A stretch of DNA of 47,645 nt from CAZBMJ01 sp964493205 (GCA_964493205.1 CAZBMJ010000016.1:1-47645), one strand, 5' to 3'. Counted from the first letter of the stretch, positions 16,185 to 25,328 are shown. Numbers and translations: made by a program. Notes: generated from the letters alone by a model not told the origin.

Positions 16185-17139
16185 TTATTTACATAACCAT
16201 AAACATTTTCGCCAACTTATTGAGATTACAGCAAACGAACTTGGTATTGATGAACCGTCTCTTGTGGAAAAGGACTATTGGATAACTCATTGTCTTTATG
16301 GCCTACAAAAAGCAGGGTTAATTTTTGAACTTAAAGGAGGCACTTCTTTATCAAAAGGATATGGGATTATTCATCGTTTTTCAGAAGACATTGATATAAA
16401 AATAGATCCTCCTATTGGTCAGTCTATTGGATTTGAAATTTACACAGCAAAAAATCATGATAAATTCAAACATAAAGAATCTCGACGTAAATATTTTGAT
16501 TGGTTAACAGAGTTTTTGGATGGAAAAATAGACGGTGTAATATCGGTTGTTCGCGACACAAACTTTGATAATGAAAAGTACCGAAGCGGCGGTATTAGGC
16601 TTCATTATAAAACAAGTTTTCCTGTAATCCCAGGCATTAAAGAGGGCATACTTCTTGAAGTAGGTTTTGATCGTACTGCTCCAAATCAACCAAAAACTAT
16701 TACTTCATGGGCGCTAAATAAAGCTATCGCAACCAATGTGGATGTAATTAATAATCAGGCGTTACATGTACCTTGTTATGAACCAAAATTTACTTTTGTT
16801 GAAAAACTTCAAGCTATTGTCCGCAAATTCAAGCAGTATAAGAAACAGGGGAACATTCCTGATAATTTTATGCGTCATTATTATGATATCTACTACCTTC
16901 TTAAACTTAAAGACGTTCAAAATTTTATAGGAACACAACAATATACTGACTTCAAAAAAGAACGCTTTTGTGGGGATGATATTAGCATAATAAATAGTGA
17001 TGCATTTAAAATAATTAATACTGATGACTTAGAGTTATTTCAATCAGAGTATAATAAAACGCGTGCTCTCTATTATCAAGGACAAATAGAGCTAATGGAA
17101 ATTCTCAACTTCATAGGCCTTTATTTAGATAAGCTTTAA
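16174..17139 (+). CDS. abiEii: AbiEii-type nucleotidyltransferase toxin
   Basis: A 321-residue protein from ATG 16174 (an in-frame TTG at 16162 is possible). It shows the DUF1814 nucleotidyltransferase motifs: LKGGTSLSK (residues 53-61), then FSEDIDIKI (69-77), where Asp72 and Asp74 are the metal-binding pair, and later a YDIYYLLKL helix. Family members such as MenT and AbiEii transfer nucleotides or bind GTP and stall growth; some give phage abortive infection. The toxin start overlaps the antitoxin stop, so the two are translationally coupled. No truncation is seen, so the module may be active. Confidence 0.92.
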   Translation: MLPNYLHNHKHFRQLIEITANELGIDEPSLVEKDYWITHCLYGLQKAGLIFELKGGTSLSKGYGIIHRFSEDIDIKIDPPIGQSIGFEIYTAKNHDKFKHKESRRKYFDWLTEFLDGKIDGVISVVRDTNFDNEKYRSGGIRLHYKTSFPVIPGIKEGILLEVGFDRTAPNQPKTITSWALNKAIATNVDVINNQALHVPCYEPKFTFVEKLQAIVRKFKQYKKQGNIPDNFMRHYYDIYYLLKLKDVQNFIGTQQYTDFKKERFCGDDISIINSDAFKIINTDDLELFQSEYNKTRALYYQGQIELMEILNFIGLYLDKL

Positions 17140-17150
17140 ATTATTGAGCA

Positions 17151-17301
17151 TAAAAACCCTGCCCATAAGAGCAGAGTTTTTATAAACTATTTATTTATAT
17201 AGTTTAAGGCATTTTTATTGGAACATATATTATATCATTTTCTCTTTGCATAATAACCAACAAGGTATCCTCTGATTGGGCTGAATCTATTATGGATTTA
17301 G
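17151..17301 (-). repeat. Right direct repeat: native 3' end of htrA
   Basis: This copy is joined to the intact htrA gene and includes its final codons, stop and terminator. It matches 15287-15437 with one mismatch. The segment from 15438 to 17301 is therefore a 1864-base unit consisting of the abiE module plus one repeat copy. Confidence 0.95.
17152..17181. terminator. Terminator hairpin after htrA and abiEii
   Basis: AAAAACCCTGC and GCAGAGTTTTT form an imperfect stem (one C-A mismatch) with an eight-base loop. A and T tracts on the two sides fit bidirectional termination. The left duplicate carries the one-base change near the stem. Confidence 0.6.
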
Positions 17302-18625
17302 CCTCAGAGGCAGAAGTTATATCCCTAATATTAATCTGACGTATTATATCACCAGGACTTAAATCATAACGATCGGCAATAGAGCCTCTTATAACCGTAG
17401 TTATTTGTGCACCCCTATTGTTAGGAGCATTTTTTAAGGAAAGCCCTAATTTTTCTATTATATAATCGGCACTTATTGATTTATCTGGGGCTATTTGAGC
17501 TATTTTGGTTTTTTGTCCGGGCAATTTTTCTAAAACTGCTTTGATCACTAAATTACCTTTGCCTTTTCTAAATATTTTTATACTTACTTCTTTATTAACA
17601 CCACTTAATGCTGTTTTTTGCCGCAAGGAATTAGAATCTTTAATGGGGTAGCCATCTATTTCTAAAATAACATCCATTGGTTGAAAACCAGCTTTTTGTG
17701 CTGGGGTATTTGGTACAACTTGGCTAACAATGGCACCACCTTGATCAGCTTTAAGGCCTAGAGCTAAAGCTTGAGCAGAAGTTAAATCAAGAGTTTTAAC
17801 TCCCAAAAAGGCTTTTTCTACACTGCCATAGGCTAGTAAATCTGGAATTATACGTTTTACTAAATTTATTGGCACCCCAAAAGCGATGGCTTGTCCTGAT
17901 ATGATAGATTCACTAACAGCTACTGCTTCACCACTATCGTTAAGCATGGGTCCACCAGAACTTCCTGGAGCAATATTCATTTGTACTTGCCACATTTCAG
18001 GAAATATTTGCCTGCCAGAAGGCTTTAGCCCACTTCGGTTTTTGTGAGATAAAATACCATCGTTGACTGATTGGGTTAGGCCTAGTGGACTACCTAGTGC
18101 TAATAATCTATCTCCTAGCTCAGTTTTATCTGAATCGCCCAAGGGCAAAAATGGCCATTTTATTTTTTCTTTAGTTTCTATTTTTAACAAAGCAATATCT
18201 ATGGATTCATCTTCTCCAACTACAATAGCGTTATATTCTTGCGAACTTAGGCCAACTTGTACTTTAATTTTTTGAGCACCTTCGATTACGTGCTGATTAG
18301 TAATCACATAACCATCCTCGTTGATGATAAAGCCGCTGCCCTGACCACTTTGTTTTTCTGGAGGAGCCATGTAATAACGAAAAGGTGCAGGTAATCCAGG
18401 TATTTCCATAGGAGGTTGTTGAATGGTAGCCTCTGTAGTTATAACAACTACTGCAGGTTGTGATGATTTTACTATAGGCGCCCAGGAAGGAATTTTAAGA
18501 GAAGTACTTTTTGTATTTACTCGCCATAAGGGCGGAGTTAAGCTTGAACTAATTTGACCTGAAACAAAATAAATTAAGAGAGCTAATGGAATACTTATAG
18601 TTATTAAAATTTTTTTATTTTTCAT
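17204..18625 (-). CDS. degP: Periplasmic HtrA/DegP-family serine protease
   Basis: A 473-residue protein from ATG 18625, which has AGGAG upstream; the frame extends to 18667 without a ribosome site. An N-terminal hydrophobic segment (LITISIPLALLIYFVSG) serves as signal or anchor. The trypsin-like triad is His112 (TNQHVIEGA), Asp143 (SIDIALLKI) and Ser223 (APGSSGGPML, a variant of GNSGGP). Two PDZ domains follow, near residues 280-370 and 385-473. It degrades or refolds damaged envelope proteins. Its 3' end has been duplicated downstream around the abiE module, leaving the gene intact. Confidence 0.94.
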   Translation of the reverse strand: MKNKKILITISIPLALLIYFVSGQISSSLTPPLWRVNTKSTSLKIPSWAPIVKSSQPAVVVITTEATIQQPPMEIPGLPAPFRYYMAPPEKQSGQGSGFIINEDGYVITNQHVIEGAQKIKVQVGLSSQEYNAIVVGEDESIDIALLKIETKEKIKWPFLPLGDSDKTELGDRLLALGSPLGLTQSVNDGILSHKNRSGLKPSGRQIFPEMWQVQMNIAPGSSGGPMLNDSGEAVAVSESIISGQAIAFGVPINLVKRIIPDLLAYGSVEKAFLGVKTLDLTSAQALALGLKADQGGAIVSQVVPNTPAQKAGFQPMDVILEIDGYPIKDSNSLRQKTALSGVNKEVSIKIFRKGKGNLVIKAVLEKLPGQKTKIAQIAPDKSISADYIIEKLGLSLKNAPNNRGAQITTVIRGSIADRYDLSPGDIIRQINIRDITSASEAKSIIDSAQSEDTLLVIMQRENDIIYVPIKMP

Positions 18626-18699
18626 AGTATATCTCCTGATAGTTACTTCTGTTATAAAATTAAACACTTTCTAACACAAAAAAAATTTTAGGTAAAAAT

Positions 18700-20835
18700 A
18701 TGATCATATTTTCTTTTTTGTTAAATTTTTTTATGTTTAGCAGCGTGCATGCTTCTCCTAAAGAAATTATGAATAGTTACAGAAATTTGGATAAAGTATC
18801 GCCCAATTTTATCGGTATGTTAAATCATGAAGATTTTGTAAAGAATAGAGGCGCAAACTTAAAAAAATATTCAGAAATTTCAGATATTATTCACTATCGC
18901 TTAGCTGTAATAGCTGCATTAAATAAAGAATATGCTTTAGTTTTTGAATATTTAGCTAAAATTAAGTCTAATTTGATTACTCATAACATAGAATTAACAA
19001 GCGCTTTATATGAAAATCTAGATATAGATAATCAAAAAAAATTATCTCTTTATTTGCAGTCGAATAAATTTTTTGAAGAAAATTATGATTCTGTGTGTGA
19101 ATTTTATGATGTTAATAATCGTAATAAGCGCTCTAAATTTTTGCATTCTCTTCTTAAAACTGGTGTCTTAGATAAAAAAAATTCACTAAATACTATTACT
19201 GAGCTTTTAAAAGTATTGCCTGAAGGAATATTGTGGGCAGATTTAAGCCAACTTAATTATTTTAATGAAGCTGTGAGCAAACTAAAATTTGAAGATTTTT
19301 TGTACAGAATAAATAAATTAATTACTTTTGGGGCTAATCAGGATGCACTTAAAACTATTGATTACTTAAAATCTTGCAGCCTAAAACTCACTGATGCGCA
19401 AAAATGTGAGCTTGCTTATCAAGAAGCTAAAATAATGCGCAGAACAAAAAAATTTAAAGATGCTCGAGAAAAGCTAAAAACTATTTCGCTCACATGCCCA
19501 AGCGATGTTTTAATTAAAAAGAGATATTTGGATTTAACTATTGCAGCTATTCAAAAAGATGAGACTTCCTTGCCCCAATTTGATGAGTTTGTAAAAGATT
19601 ATCCTACACATGGCTTTAGTGACGATATTTTATTTTTAAAAGCTCAATTATTATTTGATCTTAATAAAAATGCGCAAGCAATGCTCACACTTGATATTTT
19701 AATTAAAGATTTTCCTAAGGGAGATATGATACATGAAGCGTTATTTTTAAAAGCTTTTTTGTTGGCTAAAGATAATCAAACAAACCTAAGCATACAAGCC
19801 TTAGAAAAACTTAAAAGTATTAGTAATAAAAACTCTATGGAATATGCGCAAGCTTTTTATTGGATTGCCAGATTAACTATTTATCCCTCTATAACTACTT
19901 TTGAAAATAAAAATACTAAAACAAAAGAAGCACTAACTGCTATTAAAAATTTAAGAGAACTAGCATTGTTAAAAAATGCCACCATTTATTCAAGCTTAGC
20001 TTATTCGTTGCTTAAGAATTTAGGTGAAAAAAACATTACTAAACCCCATTGGCCAAAAGCTGAAGTACCAGAATTATTTACAGAAAAAGATTTAAACCAA
20101 GAAGAAAAATTTATATTTAATCTCATAAAATATGGTTTTAGAAACGAAGCATTGGCATTACTTAAAAGCGAAAAACTAAAATCAAATGATTACAAAAAAG
20201 CAGTTATCATGGCAGGCCTTTATGAGCTTATGGATAAAATAGAAAGTTCTTATTTACAATTAGTGGCGTGCCAGTCACACTTAGGTAATTATATTTTTGA
20301 AAAATTTCCTACATTTTATAGCACTATAGCTTATCCCAAACCCTTTAAAAAAGAAGTCAAAAATGCTTTAGCTTCTTATAAAATAGAAGAAAATTTTTTG
20401 TATGCTCTTATGCGACAAGAGAGTTTTTTTGTGCTAGACGCTCAATCATGGGCGGGAGCTTTGGGCTTATGCCAATTAATGTATAGTACAGCAAATGATT
20501 TTGCTAAGAAGAATAAATTAGTAATTAAAGATAAAAGTGACTTGTTTGATGCTCAAACCAATTTACTTCTAGGAGCACACACCCTTTTTGATTATACCAC
20601 CAGACTAAAACATCCTGTTTTAGGTATTGCTGCTTATAACGCCGGGGTTTCTAGCGTTTTATCCTGGCAAAAAAAATATAATGCCCAAGTAACAGACTAT
20701 TTTATTGAGCAAATACCTTATAAAGAAACAAAAAATTATGTAAAAAAAGTTTTAGGAAATCTTTGGAATTATAGTTTAATTTATAATAATTCTATGGATC
20801 AAACTATAGAGCTAAAAATAGGGCCAATGCTTTAA
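18700..20835 (+). CDS. slt: Soluble lytic murein transglycosylase
   Basis: A 711-residue secreted protein. The signal peptide is MIIFSFLLNFFMFSSVHA. Residues about 30-540 are an alpha-helical superhelix with TPR-like pairs. The C-terminal catalytic domain (about 560-700) has the family-1 motifs: ALMRQESFF with catalytic Glu574, GALGLCQLM, and AAYNAG. It cleaves the MurNAc-GlcNAc bond of peptidoglycan with formation of 1,6-anhydroMurNAc. It is divergent from htrA, with 74 bases between, and its 3' end overlaps the convergent holB gene by 24 bases. Confidence 0.93.
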   Translation: MIIFSFLLNFFMFSSVHASPKEIMNSYRNLDKVSPNFIGMLNHEDFVKNRGANLKKYSEISDIIHYRLAVIAALNKEYALVFEYLAKIKSNLITHNIELTSALYENLDIDNQKKLSLYLQSNKFFEENYDSVCEFYDVNNRNKRSKFLHSLLKTGVLDKKNSLNTITELLKVLPEGILWADLSQLNYFNEAVSKLKFEDFLYRINKLITFGANQDALKTIDYLKSCSLKLTDAQKCELAYQEAKIMRRTKKFKDAREKLKTISLTCPSDVLIKKRYLDLTIAAIQKDETSLPQFDEFVKDYPTHGFSDDILFLKAQLLFDLNKNAQAMLTLDILIKDFPKGDMIHEALFLKAFLLAKDNQTNLSIQALEKLKSISNKNSMEYAQAFYWIARLTIYPSITTFENKNTKTKEALTAIKNLRELALLKNATIYSSLAYSLLKNLGEKNITKPHWPKAEVPELFTEKDLNQEEKFIFNLIKYGFRNEALALLKSEKLKSNDYKKAVIMAGLYELMDKIESSYLQLVACQSHLGNYIFEKFPTFYSTIAYPKPFKKEVKNALASYKIEENFLYALMRQESFFVLDAQSWAGALGLCQLMYSTANDFAKKNKLVIKDKSDLFDAQTNLLLGAHTLFDYTTRLKHPVLGIAAYNAGVSSVLSWQKKYNAQVTDYFIEQIPYKETKNYVKKVLGNLWNYSLIYNNSMDQTIELKIGPML

Positions 20836-21567
20836 TAATAAATTTTCTAGTGTAAGTTTAGTATTAAGATTTTTTTCTAACATTGTTATAGCACTAGTAA
20901 TGCCCTCACTAATCTTATAAATAACTTTAGGTGGTAATTGAGGATTTTTATTCTCACAAAAATTATATAATAATTGATGTGTGCTTTGCTGCAATGATTC
21001 TAAATAATGTATTAACTCAGATTTATTTTGACTAAACTGCCCAGCTAAGAAAAGGCGTTGTTGCATTTTAGTACTACAAATTTCATTGATAAGTTTGAGA
21101 TCTTTATCTTCAATAGTTATTTTATTTATATCAGGCTTAATGCTTATGCTTACTAATCTGGAGCTCAATGTGGGTAATACCGACATTTTTGAAGGAGCGA
21201 GGGCTATAAAAACCTTATCTTTAGCTGTTTCTTCTAAAGTTTTTAATAAAGCATTAGCTGCTGATTTAGTAATTTTGTGTAAGTGGGAGATAATAAAAAA
21301 ACCTAGAGTATCCTCAAAAGATTTTTTATGATGCTCTTCTATAAGTAGACGAACTTGTTCAATTTTTATTTCTGATTCTAATCCTGCTTCACTTATTTGT
21401 GGTTCTATAATTAAAAGATTTGGATGAGAATTACTTTTGACTCTTAAACAATTAATACATTCATGACATGGTTTTAAGGTATTCAAACATAAATTTTTTA
21501 GAACAATATTTATGGCATAATCAAAACGGCTTTTTTGATTTGCGCCCATAATTAACAAATTATTCAT
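20812..21567 (-). CDS. holB: DNA polymerase III delta' subunit
   Basis: A 251-residue clamp-loader protein. A zinc module with Cys34, Cys37 and Cys40 (CHECINC) is followed by SHPNLLIIEP. The sensor region HKITKSAANALLKTLEE is diagnostic of the delta'/gamma family. The SRC motif reads SSRL, so its cysteine is missing, and the N-terminal P-loop is not recognisable (MGANQKSRF), which is normal for non-ATP-binding delta'. It is shorter than the usual 300 or more residues because the C-terminal domain is reduced. It overlaps the slt 3' end. Confidence 0.88.
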   Translation of the reverse strand: MNNLLIMGANQKSRFDYAINIVLKNLCLNTLKPCHECINCLRVKSNSHPNLLIIEPQISEAGLESEIKIEQVRLLIEEHHKKSFEDTLGFFIISHLHKITKSAANALLKTLEETAKDKVFIALAPSKMSVLPTLSSRLVSISIKPDINKITIEDKDLKLINEICSTKMQQRLFLAGQFSQNKSELIHYLESLQQSTHQLLYNFCENKNPQLPPKVIYKISEGITSAITMLEKNLNTKLTLENLLLKHWPYF

Positions 21568-21617
21568 AAGATTTTTTCACAGTTGCGTAAGTTTTTTATT
21601 TAATATTGTAGATAAAG

Positions 21618-21650
21618 CAATTATGCAACTATGGTATGGCAGCATAATTG
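21618..21650. repeat. Inverted repeat in the holB-histone intergenic region
   Basis: CAATTATGC and GCATAATTG form a perfect nine-base stem with a 15-base loop, followed by TCTTTTA. It could be a weak terminator or an operator. The gene-free stretch 21568-21942 otherwise holds AT-rich sequence and a second hairpin near its end. Confidence 0.4.
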
Positions 21651-21890
21651 TCTTTTATAGTGAATAAAGTGTTCTATATAGACTCGTGTGCTTTTGTCTA
21701 TTATTTTACTTATTGTATTGAAAATATTTATTTAATTATTTGTTTAAAATTAATTTTTTCTATACATTATTTGTTTTTTAAAAAAATATTTTATGACAAG
21801 TACAAAAAATAAGCAATCTTACAAAAGATTAGATATTATAGTCAGAATAAGACACCATAAGTATTGAGGGTAAACTGTACCACTCGATGA

Positions 21891-21909
21891 TTACAAGACG
21901 GACTTGTAA
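21891..21909 (+). promoter_or_regulatory. Hairpin in the histone-like gene leader
   Basis: TTACAAG and CTTGTAA form a perfect seven-base stem around ACGGA, 34 bases before the ATG. No T run follows, so it is unlikely to be a terminator. It may shape the leader or stabilise the message. Confidence 0.4.
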
Positions 21910-21942
21910 CGGCATATTAAACTTTAGGTGAGGAGAAACATT

Positions 21943-22527
21943 ATGGCTGAAAAAGTCCTCAAAGCAGGAATTACTCGTAAACCGGGTTGGTTGTATTACC
22001 TTGATCGTAATCTAAACGTGTTTAGAGCAAAAATGGTACGTGGCGGTGAAAAGAAAGGTCGCGATGATAAACCAGAATTAGTTCTTAAATCAGGATTACG
22101 CAGGGATGAAAATTTTCTTTATTATGTGGATAAAGCAGGTGATATTTCACGCGTGAAAGCTAGTAGAGGCGGAAGCGCTAAAAAAGGTAAGGGGAAAAAA
22201 GTGGCAGCTAAGAAAAAAGTAGTAGCAAAGAAAGTTGGCGCAGCTAAGAAAAAAGTGGCAGCTAAGAAAAAAGTAGTAGCTAAAAAAATTACAGCAGTTA
22301 AGAAAAAAGTAGCTGCAGTTAAGAAGAAAGTTGGAGCAGTTAAGAAAAAAGTAGCTGCAGTTAAGAAAAAAGTTGGAGCAGTTAAGAAAAAAGTAGCTGC
22401 AGTTAAGAAGAAAGTTGGTGCAGTTAAGAAAAAAGTGGCAGCAGTTAAGAAAAAAGTGGCAGCAGTTAAGAAAAAAGTAGTAGCTAAAAAAAAAGTAGCA
22501 CATAAGGCACATGCTAAAGCAGCTTAA
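21943..22527 (+). CDS. Histone H1-like, Lys/Ala-rich nucleoid protein
   Basis: A 194-residue basic protein from ATG 21943 with AGGAGA seven bases upstream. Residues 1-75 hold two copies of a roughly 35-residue aromatic module: KPGWLYYLDRNLNVFRAKMVRGG and ENFLYYVDKAGDISRVKASRGG, each ending R-G-G. Residues about 78-194 are a low-complexity tail of AAVKKKV and VGAVKKK repeats, similar to chlamydial Hc1/Hc2 and other bacterial H1-like tails that bind and compact DNA. DNA binding is inferred from the tail composition. I do not recognise a named family for the N-terminal module. Confidence 0.85.
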   Translation: MAEKVLKAGITRKPGWLYYLDRNLNVFRAKMVRGGEKKGRDDKPELVLKSGLRRDENFLYYVDKAGDISRVKASRGGSAKKGKGKKVAAKKKVVAKKVGAAKKKVAAKKKVVAKKITAVKKKVAAVKKKVGAVKKKVAAVKKKVGAVKKKVAAVKKKVGAVKKKVAAVKKKVAAVKKKVVAKKKVAHKAHAKAA

Positions 22528-22562
22528 TATGATTTAATAAAATATTTATTTAAATAATAATT

Positions 22563-22589
22563 TAGCCATTCTTTAAGAGTGGCTTTTTT
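22563..22589 (+). terminator. Terminator after the histone-like gene
   Basis: AGCCATTCTT and AAGAGTGGCT pair with one G-T wobble and are followed by TTTTTT. Confidence 0.75.
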
Positions 22590-22651
22590 CTTATATGCCC
22601 TAAGGGTAAAAGTATTGACAGTTAAAAATTAACTATTAGATAAATAAAACT

Positions 22652-23074
22652 ATGTTTAACTTAAAAGATAAATTACTAGCCAAAGGTTTAGTAAGCAAAG
22701 AGCAAATTTCAAAGCTAGAGCAAAAAGCTCAGCCGAAGGCTAATCTGGATGAAAAAAAGTTTATTAACGAGCTTAAAAAGCAAGACAAAGTTCAACAATA
22801 TATAACTATTCGAAAATGGGTAGATAAAAATAGATTAGATAAAGAGTTTATTTCAGCACTTGAAACTCAAAAATTTTTTATTAACTCTAAAGACGCACAA
22901 GTAACCTGGTTAAATTTAACACCAGAAGTTATTAAAAAAATTGAAGAAGGCCATGCTGGTGTAATTGCTTACATGTCCAACAACGGCCTTGCTCATGCGG
23001 TAGTTCCTAAAGATATAGCCTTAGATGTTGGTGAAGTTTTTCCTCTTTGGCTAAAAGTCCTTAATACTATCTAG
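22652..23074 (+). CDS. DUF2058-like (YaiL-type) protein
   Basis: A 140-residue soluble protein. It opens FNLKDKLLAKGLVSKEQISKLEQ, similar to the start of DUF2058 proteins (LQEQLLKAGLVSKKK). Its end, VIAYMSNNGLAHAVVPKDIALDV, resembles the DUF2058 pattern of a short strand, G-x, then VP-x-x-x-A. The lysine-rich middle linker of that family is shortened. DUF2058 proteins are poorly understood and have been linked to nucleic acids. There is no strong ribosome site. Its 3' end overlaps the convergent gene by eight bases. Confidence 0.5.
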   Translation: MFNLKDKLLAKGLVSKEQISKLEQKAQPKANLDEKKFINELKKQDKVQQYITIRKWVDKNRLDKEFISALETQKFFINSKDAQVTWLNLTPEVIKKIEEGHAGVIAYMSNNGLAHAVVPKDIALDVGEVFPLWLKVLNTI

Positions 23075-23888
23075 ATAAACTTCCTACTATTTCTCTGGTT
23101 TCTTCATCGCTTGAGTTATCTTTATTACAACTTAATCCTTTGTGTCTAAAAGTGACATAAAGTTGTTCAGTAACTTCAATATTTGGTATGTCTAAGCTTA
23201 TAGCTGTATTATTAGCTCCTTTTGGAGCAGAAGCGGTATACAGTCTTTCTGAGCTATTATTGTTAGACAAAATATGATCACTAAAACAAGCTTCATAATC
23301 AGTATTATTGCTTATTGTATTGAATTTACTACAAGCTTTTAAAAAAGCTTTCTGCGTAGCTTTTTCTTCCATAGAAGTCCGTGTAGCTTCGCTTAAAGCA
23401 CCATAATAAGAGCTGATTTTAGCACTGGTAAAGGCTTCTTCTAAAGCTTTATTGCCCGTTGAACTTAATTGAGCATTTAGTTGATTATAAAAATCAGCAA
23501 AGCTATCCATATCATAATATTGAACAGATATGGTGTTTGTTAGAGCAAAAGTACCCACACAAGTTCGTTTTTCATCTTCACCCCATCCCGTGCTTCTATG
23601 AAAGTCTTGAATAAGACCTGCTTGTATGCAAGAAGTATCGTTTCTGCTTTTTACTATTAGAGTGTTGATTAAATCGTTAATTCTATTGGTTTCTTTATTG
23701 GTAGCTTCGCTAAGTGCTGTTCTATCAGCATAGCATTCTGAGCTAATATCAATACTAAGATTAACAAATTCTGGTCTTTGAGAAATGGTGGCTGAAACTG
23801 TTAGTGATGATTCCACCATGGGTGCATTTCTAACAGCAAAAAGATTGCTGTTAGCTAGTATGAGAAGAGCTAAACTTAAGTGTTTCAT
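23067..23888 (-). CDS. SIMPL-domain (DUF541) periplasmic protein
   Basis: A 273-residue secreted protein with signal peptide MKHLSLALLILANSNLFAV. The start has AAGGA upstream. The body follows the SIMPL layout: a first strand VSATISQRPEFVNLSIDISSE, a long A-T-N-K-E-T-N-R-I-N-D-L-I helix, a middle strand TNTISVQYYDMDSFADF, and a second helix-rich half. Several cysteines (CYADR, CIQAG, CVGTF, CSKF, CFSD, LSCNK) suggest disulfides. Members of this family are periplasmic or outer-membrane-associated and of unclear function. Confidence 0.6.
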   Translation of the reverse strand: MKHLSLALLILANSNLFAVRNAPMVESSLTVSATISQRPEFVNLSIDISSECYADRTALSEATNKETNRINDLINTLIVKSRNDTSCIQAGLIQDFHRSTGWGEDEKRTCVGTFALTNTISVQYYDMDSFADFYNQLNAQLSSTGNKALEEAFTSAKISSYYGALSEATRTSMEEKATQKAFLKACSKFNTISNNTDYEACFSDHILSNNNSSERLYTASAPKGANNTAISLDIPNIEVTEQLYVTFRHKGLSCNKDNSSDEETREIVGSLSR

Positions 23889-23942
23889 GAAGTTTGATCC
23901 TTGATAAAGTTAAACTGCTCATAAAACACTTAAATATTCATT

Positions 23943-25214
23943 TTATTCATTTAAAATAAGCTTAATAATGTCAGTATTATTAATATATTCTTGGCAAAAC
24001 TTTTCAGCACCTAAGCCAGTAGCAAAAAGTGGTACATCAACGTTAGTATGCTCAGCAATAAGACCATCTTTTTTTGATTCTAATTTGGAAGTCCATTTTA
24101 CACTTGGTAAACAATATTCTTGCCCAATACAACTGCTAGCTTCTGAATCAATCACTAAACCACCAGTTTCATGATCTGCTGTTATTATAAGCAGCGTATC
24201 TGGATTATTTTTTACAAATTCTGTCATAACTTTTATAGTTTTCTCAAGCTCTATCATTTCTCTGATCAATACAGCTATGGCAGGAGGCGATTTAGGAGTA
24301 GTATCAATGATTTTATTATAATGGCCTACCATATCCGGCATGGAACTTTCAAGCATTAAAAAAAACCCTTGTTGATTTTGTTTTAAAATACTTAAGGCAG
24401 CAAAAGCCATATCTGACAAATGGGGCAAATCATGACTTTCAAAATAGCTTTTGGGAGTAATTTCTAAGGGTAATCCTACTTTTGTATCTATTACATTAGG
24501 TATGAAACTATGCTGAGCAAAACCGCCATAAATATTTGGGCAATTTTTACCATTGCAGGGTTTTGTTTCTAAGTCTTTCACTAAACTATTTAGCTGAGTT
24601 AAATTAGCTATCATTTTATAATTAGCGCTAGATTTTGTTGCGTAATCTTTATGTAAATCTGTATCAGCAGCTAAAACTAGTGTAGGCATTACCTGGTTAA
24701 ACATACTATTTACTATAGTTTGTGTATCTTTTCGATCGTAAGCGTGGGAAGCAAAAGCTGCAGGAGTAGCATCGCTCATAAGTTTTGTGGCTACTATGCC
24801 AGTACTTTTATTTAAATCTTGGTATTTTTCTAAAATAGTTTTTAGATTTTTATTATTTTTAATACTGATAACTTTATTTTCTACTTTACTACCCGTAGCA
24901 ATGGCTGTTGCAGACGCTGCACTATCAGTTACATTTGTAGTATCTTTTATGCAGCGGCCATCAGCATCACTACCATTTAAAGAGCAGGTAGTAACGTGAG
25001 TTTTACATAAAAATTCGTCTACCAATAAGGCTTTATTTCCTTGGTAAATTTTTAAGGCTTCTAGGTAAGAAAAGCCCATACCATCAACTATTAGTAAGAT
25101 AACATTTTTAGGATTTTTAGCCTGCAAACTAGAAAGCGAAGTAAGCGGCATTTTGTTACTTGTAGTACAACTGATGATCCCTAGTAAGCTCAAATAAACG
25201 ATAATTTTTTTCAT
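23943..25214 (-). CDS. Alkaline phosphatase, lipoprotein
   Basis: A 423-residue enzyme from ATG 25214 with GAGG upstream (the longer frame starts at 25226). The signal ends LLGIISC, giving lipidated Cys16. The metal-binding VDGMG (Asp44) and the phosphorylation-site signature TDSAASATA with Ser98 are intact. A late ITADHETGG motif supplies Asp and His ligands. It hydrolyses phosphate monoesters in the periplasm or at the outer membrane. Paired cysteines in the loop after VDEFLC may form disulfides. Confidence 0.93.
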   Translation of the reverse strand: MKKIIVYLSLLGIISCTTSNKMPLTSLSSLQAKNPKNVILLIVDGMGFSYLEALKIYQGNKALLVDEFLCKTHVTTCSLNGSDADGRCIKDTTNVTDSAASATAIATGSKVENKVISIKNNKNLKTILEKYQDLNKSTGIVATKLMSDATPAAFASHAYDRKDTQTIVNSMFNQVMPTLVLAADTDLHKDYATKSSANYKMIANLTQLNSLVKDLETKPCNGKNCPNIYGGFAQHSFIPNVIDTKVGLPLEITPKSYFESHDLPHLSDMAFAALSILKQNQQGFFLMLESSMPDMVGHYNKIIDTTPKSPPAIAVLIREMIELEKTIKVMTEFVKNNPDTLLIITADHETGGLVIDSEASSCIGQEYCLPSVKWTSKLESKKDGLIAEHTNVDVPLFATGLGAEKFCQEYINNTDIIKLILNE

Positions 25215-25299
25215 TAAAAACCTCAAATTTTAAATTTATATACCTCTTTTAGCTTGAATGGTTTGATTTTCTTAGCTTTTTTTCATTTTTTAAAACCCA

Positions 25300-25328
25300 T
25301 TGACCAACTGCTTAGTATTAGTTAGGTA
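25300..25328 (+). promoter_or_regulatory. Possible rpsD promoter
   Basis: TTGACC (25300-25305) lies 17 bases from TAGGTA (25323-25328), about 70 bases upstream of the rpsD start. A small hairpin (CTCTT/AAGAG) lies between it and the GCAAGGAGC ribosome site and could take part in S4 autoregulation. Confidence 0.4.

Noticed and set aside
15438..17150. Insertion sequence carrying abiE
   Set aside because: No transposase, no inverted repeats; the flanks are direct repeats of the htrA tail.
22147..22512. Antisense open frame over the histone-like gene (Phe/Asn/Leu-rich)
   Set aside because: It is the mirror image of the Lys/Ala codon repeats and has no ribosome site.
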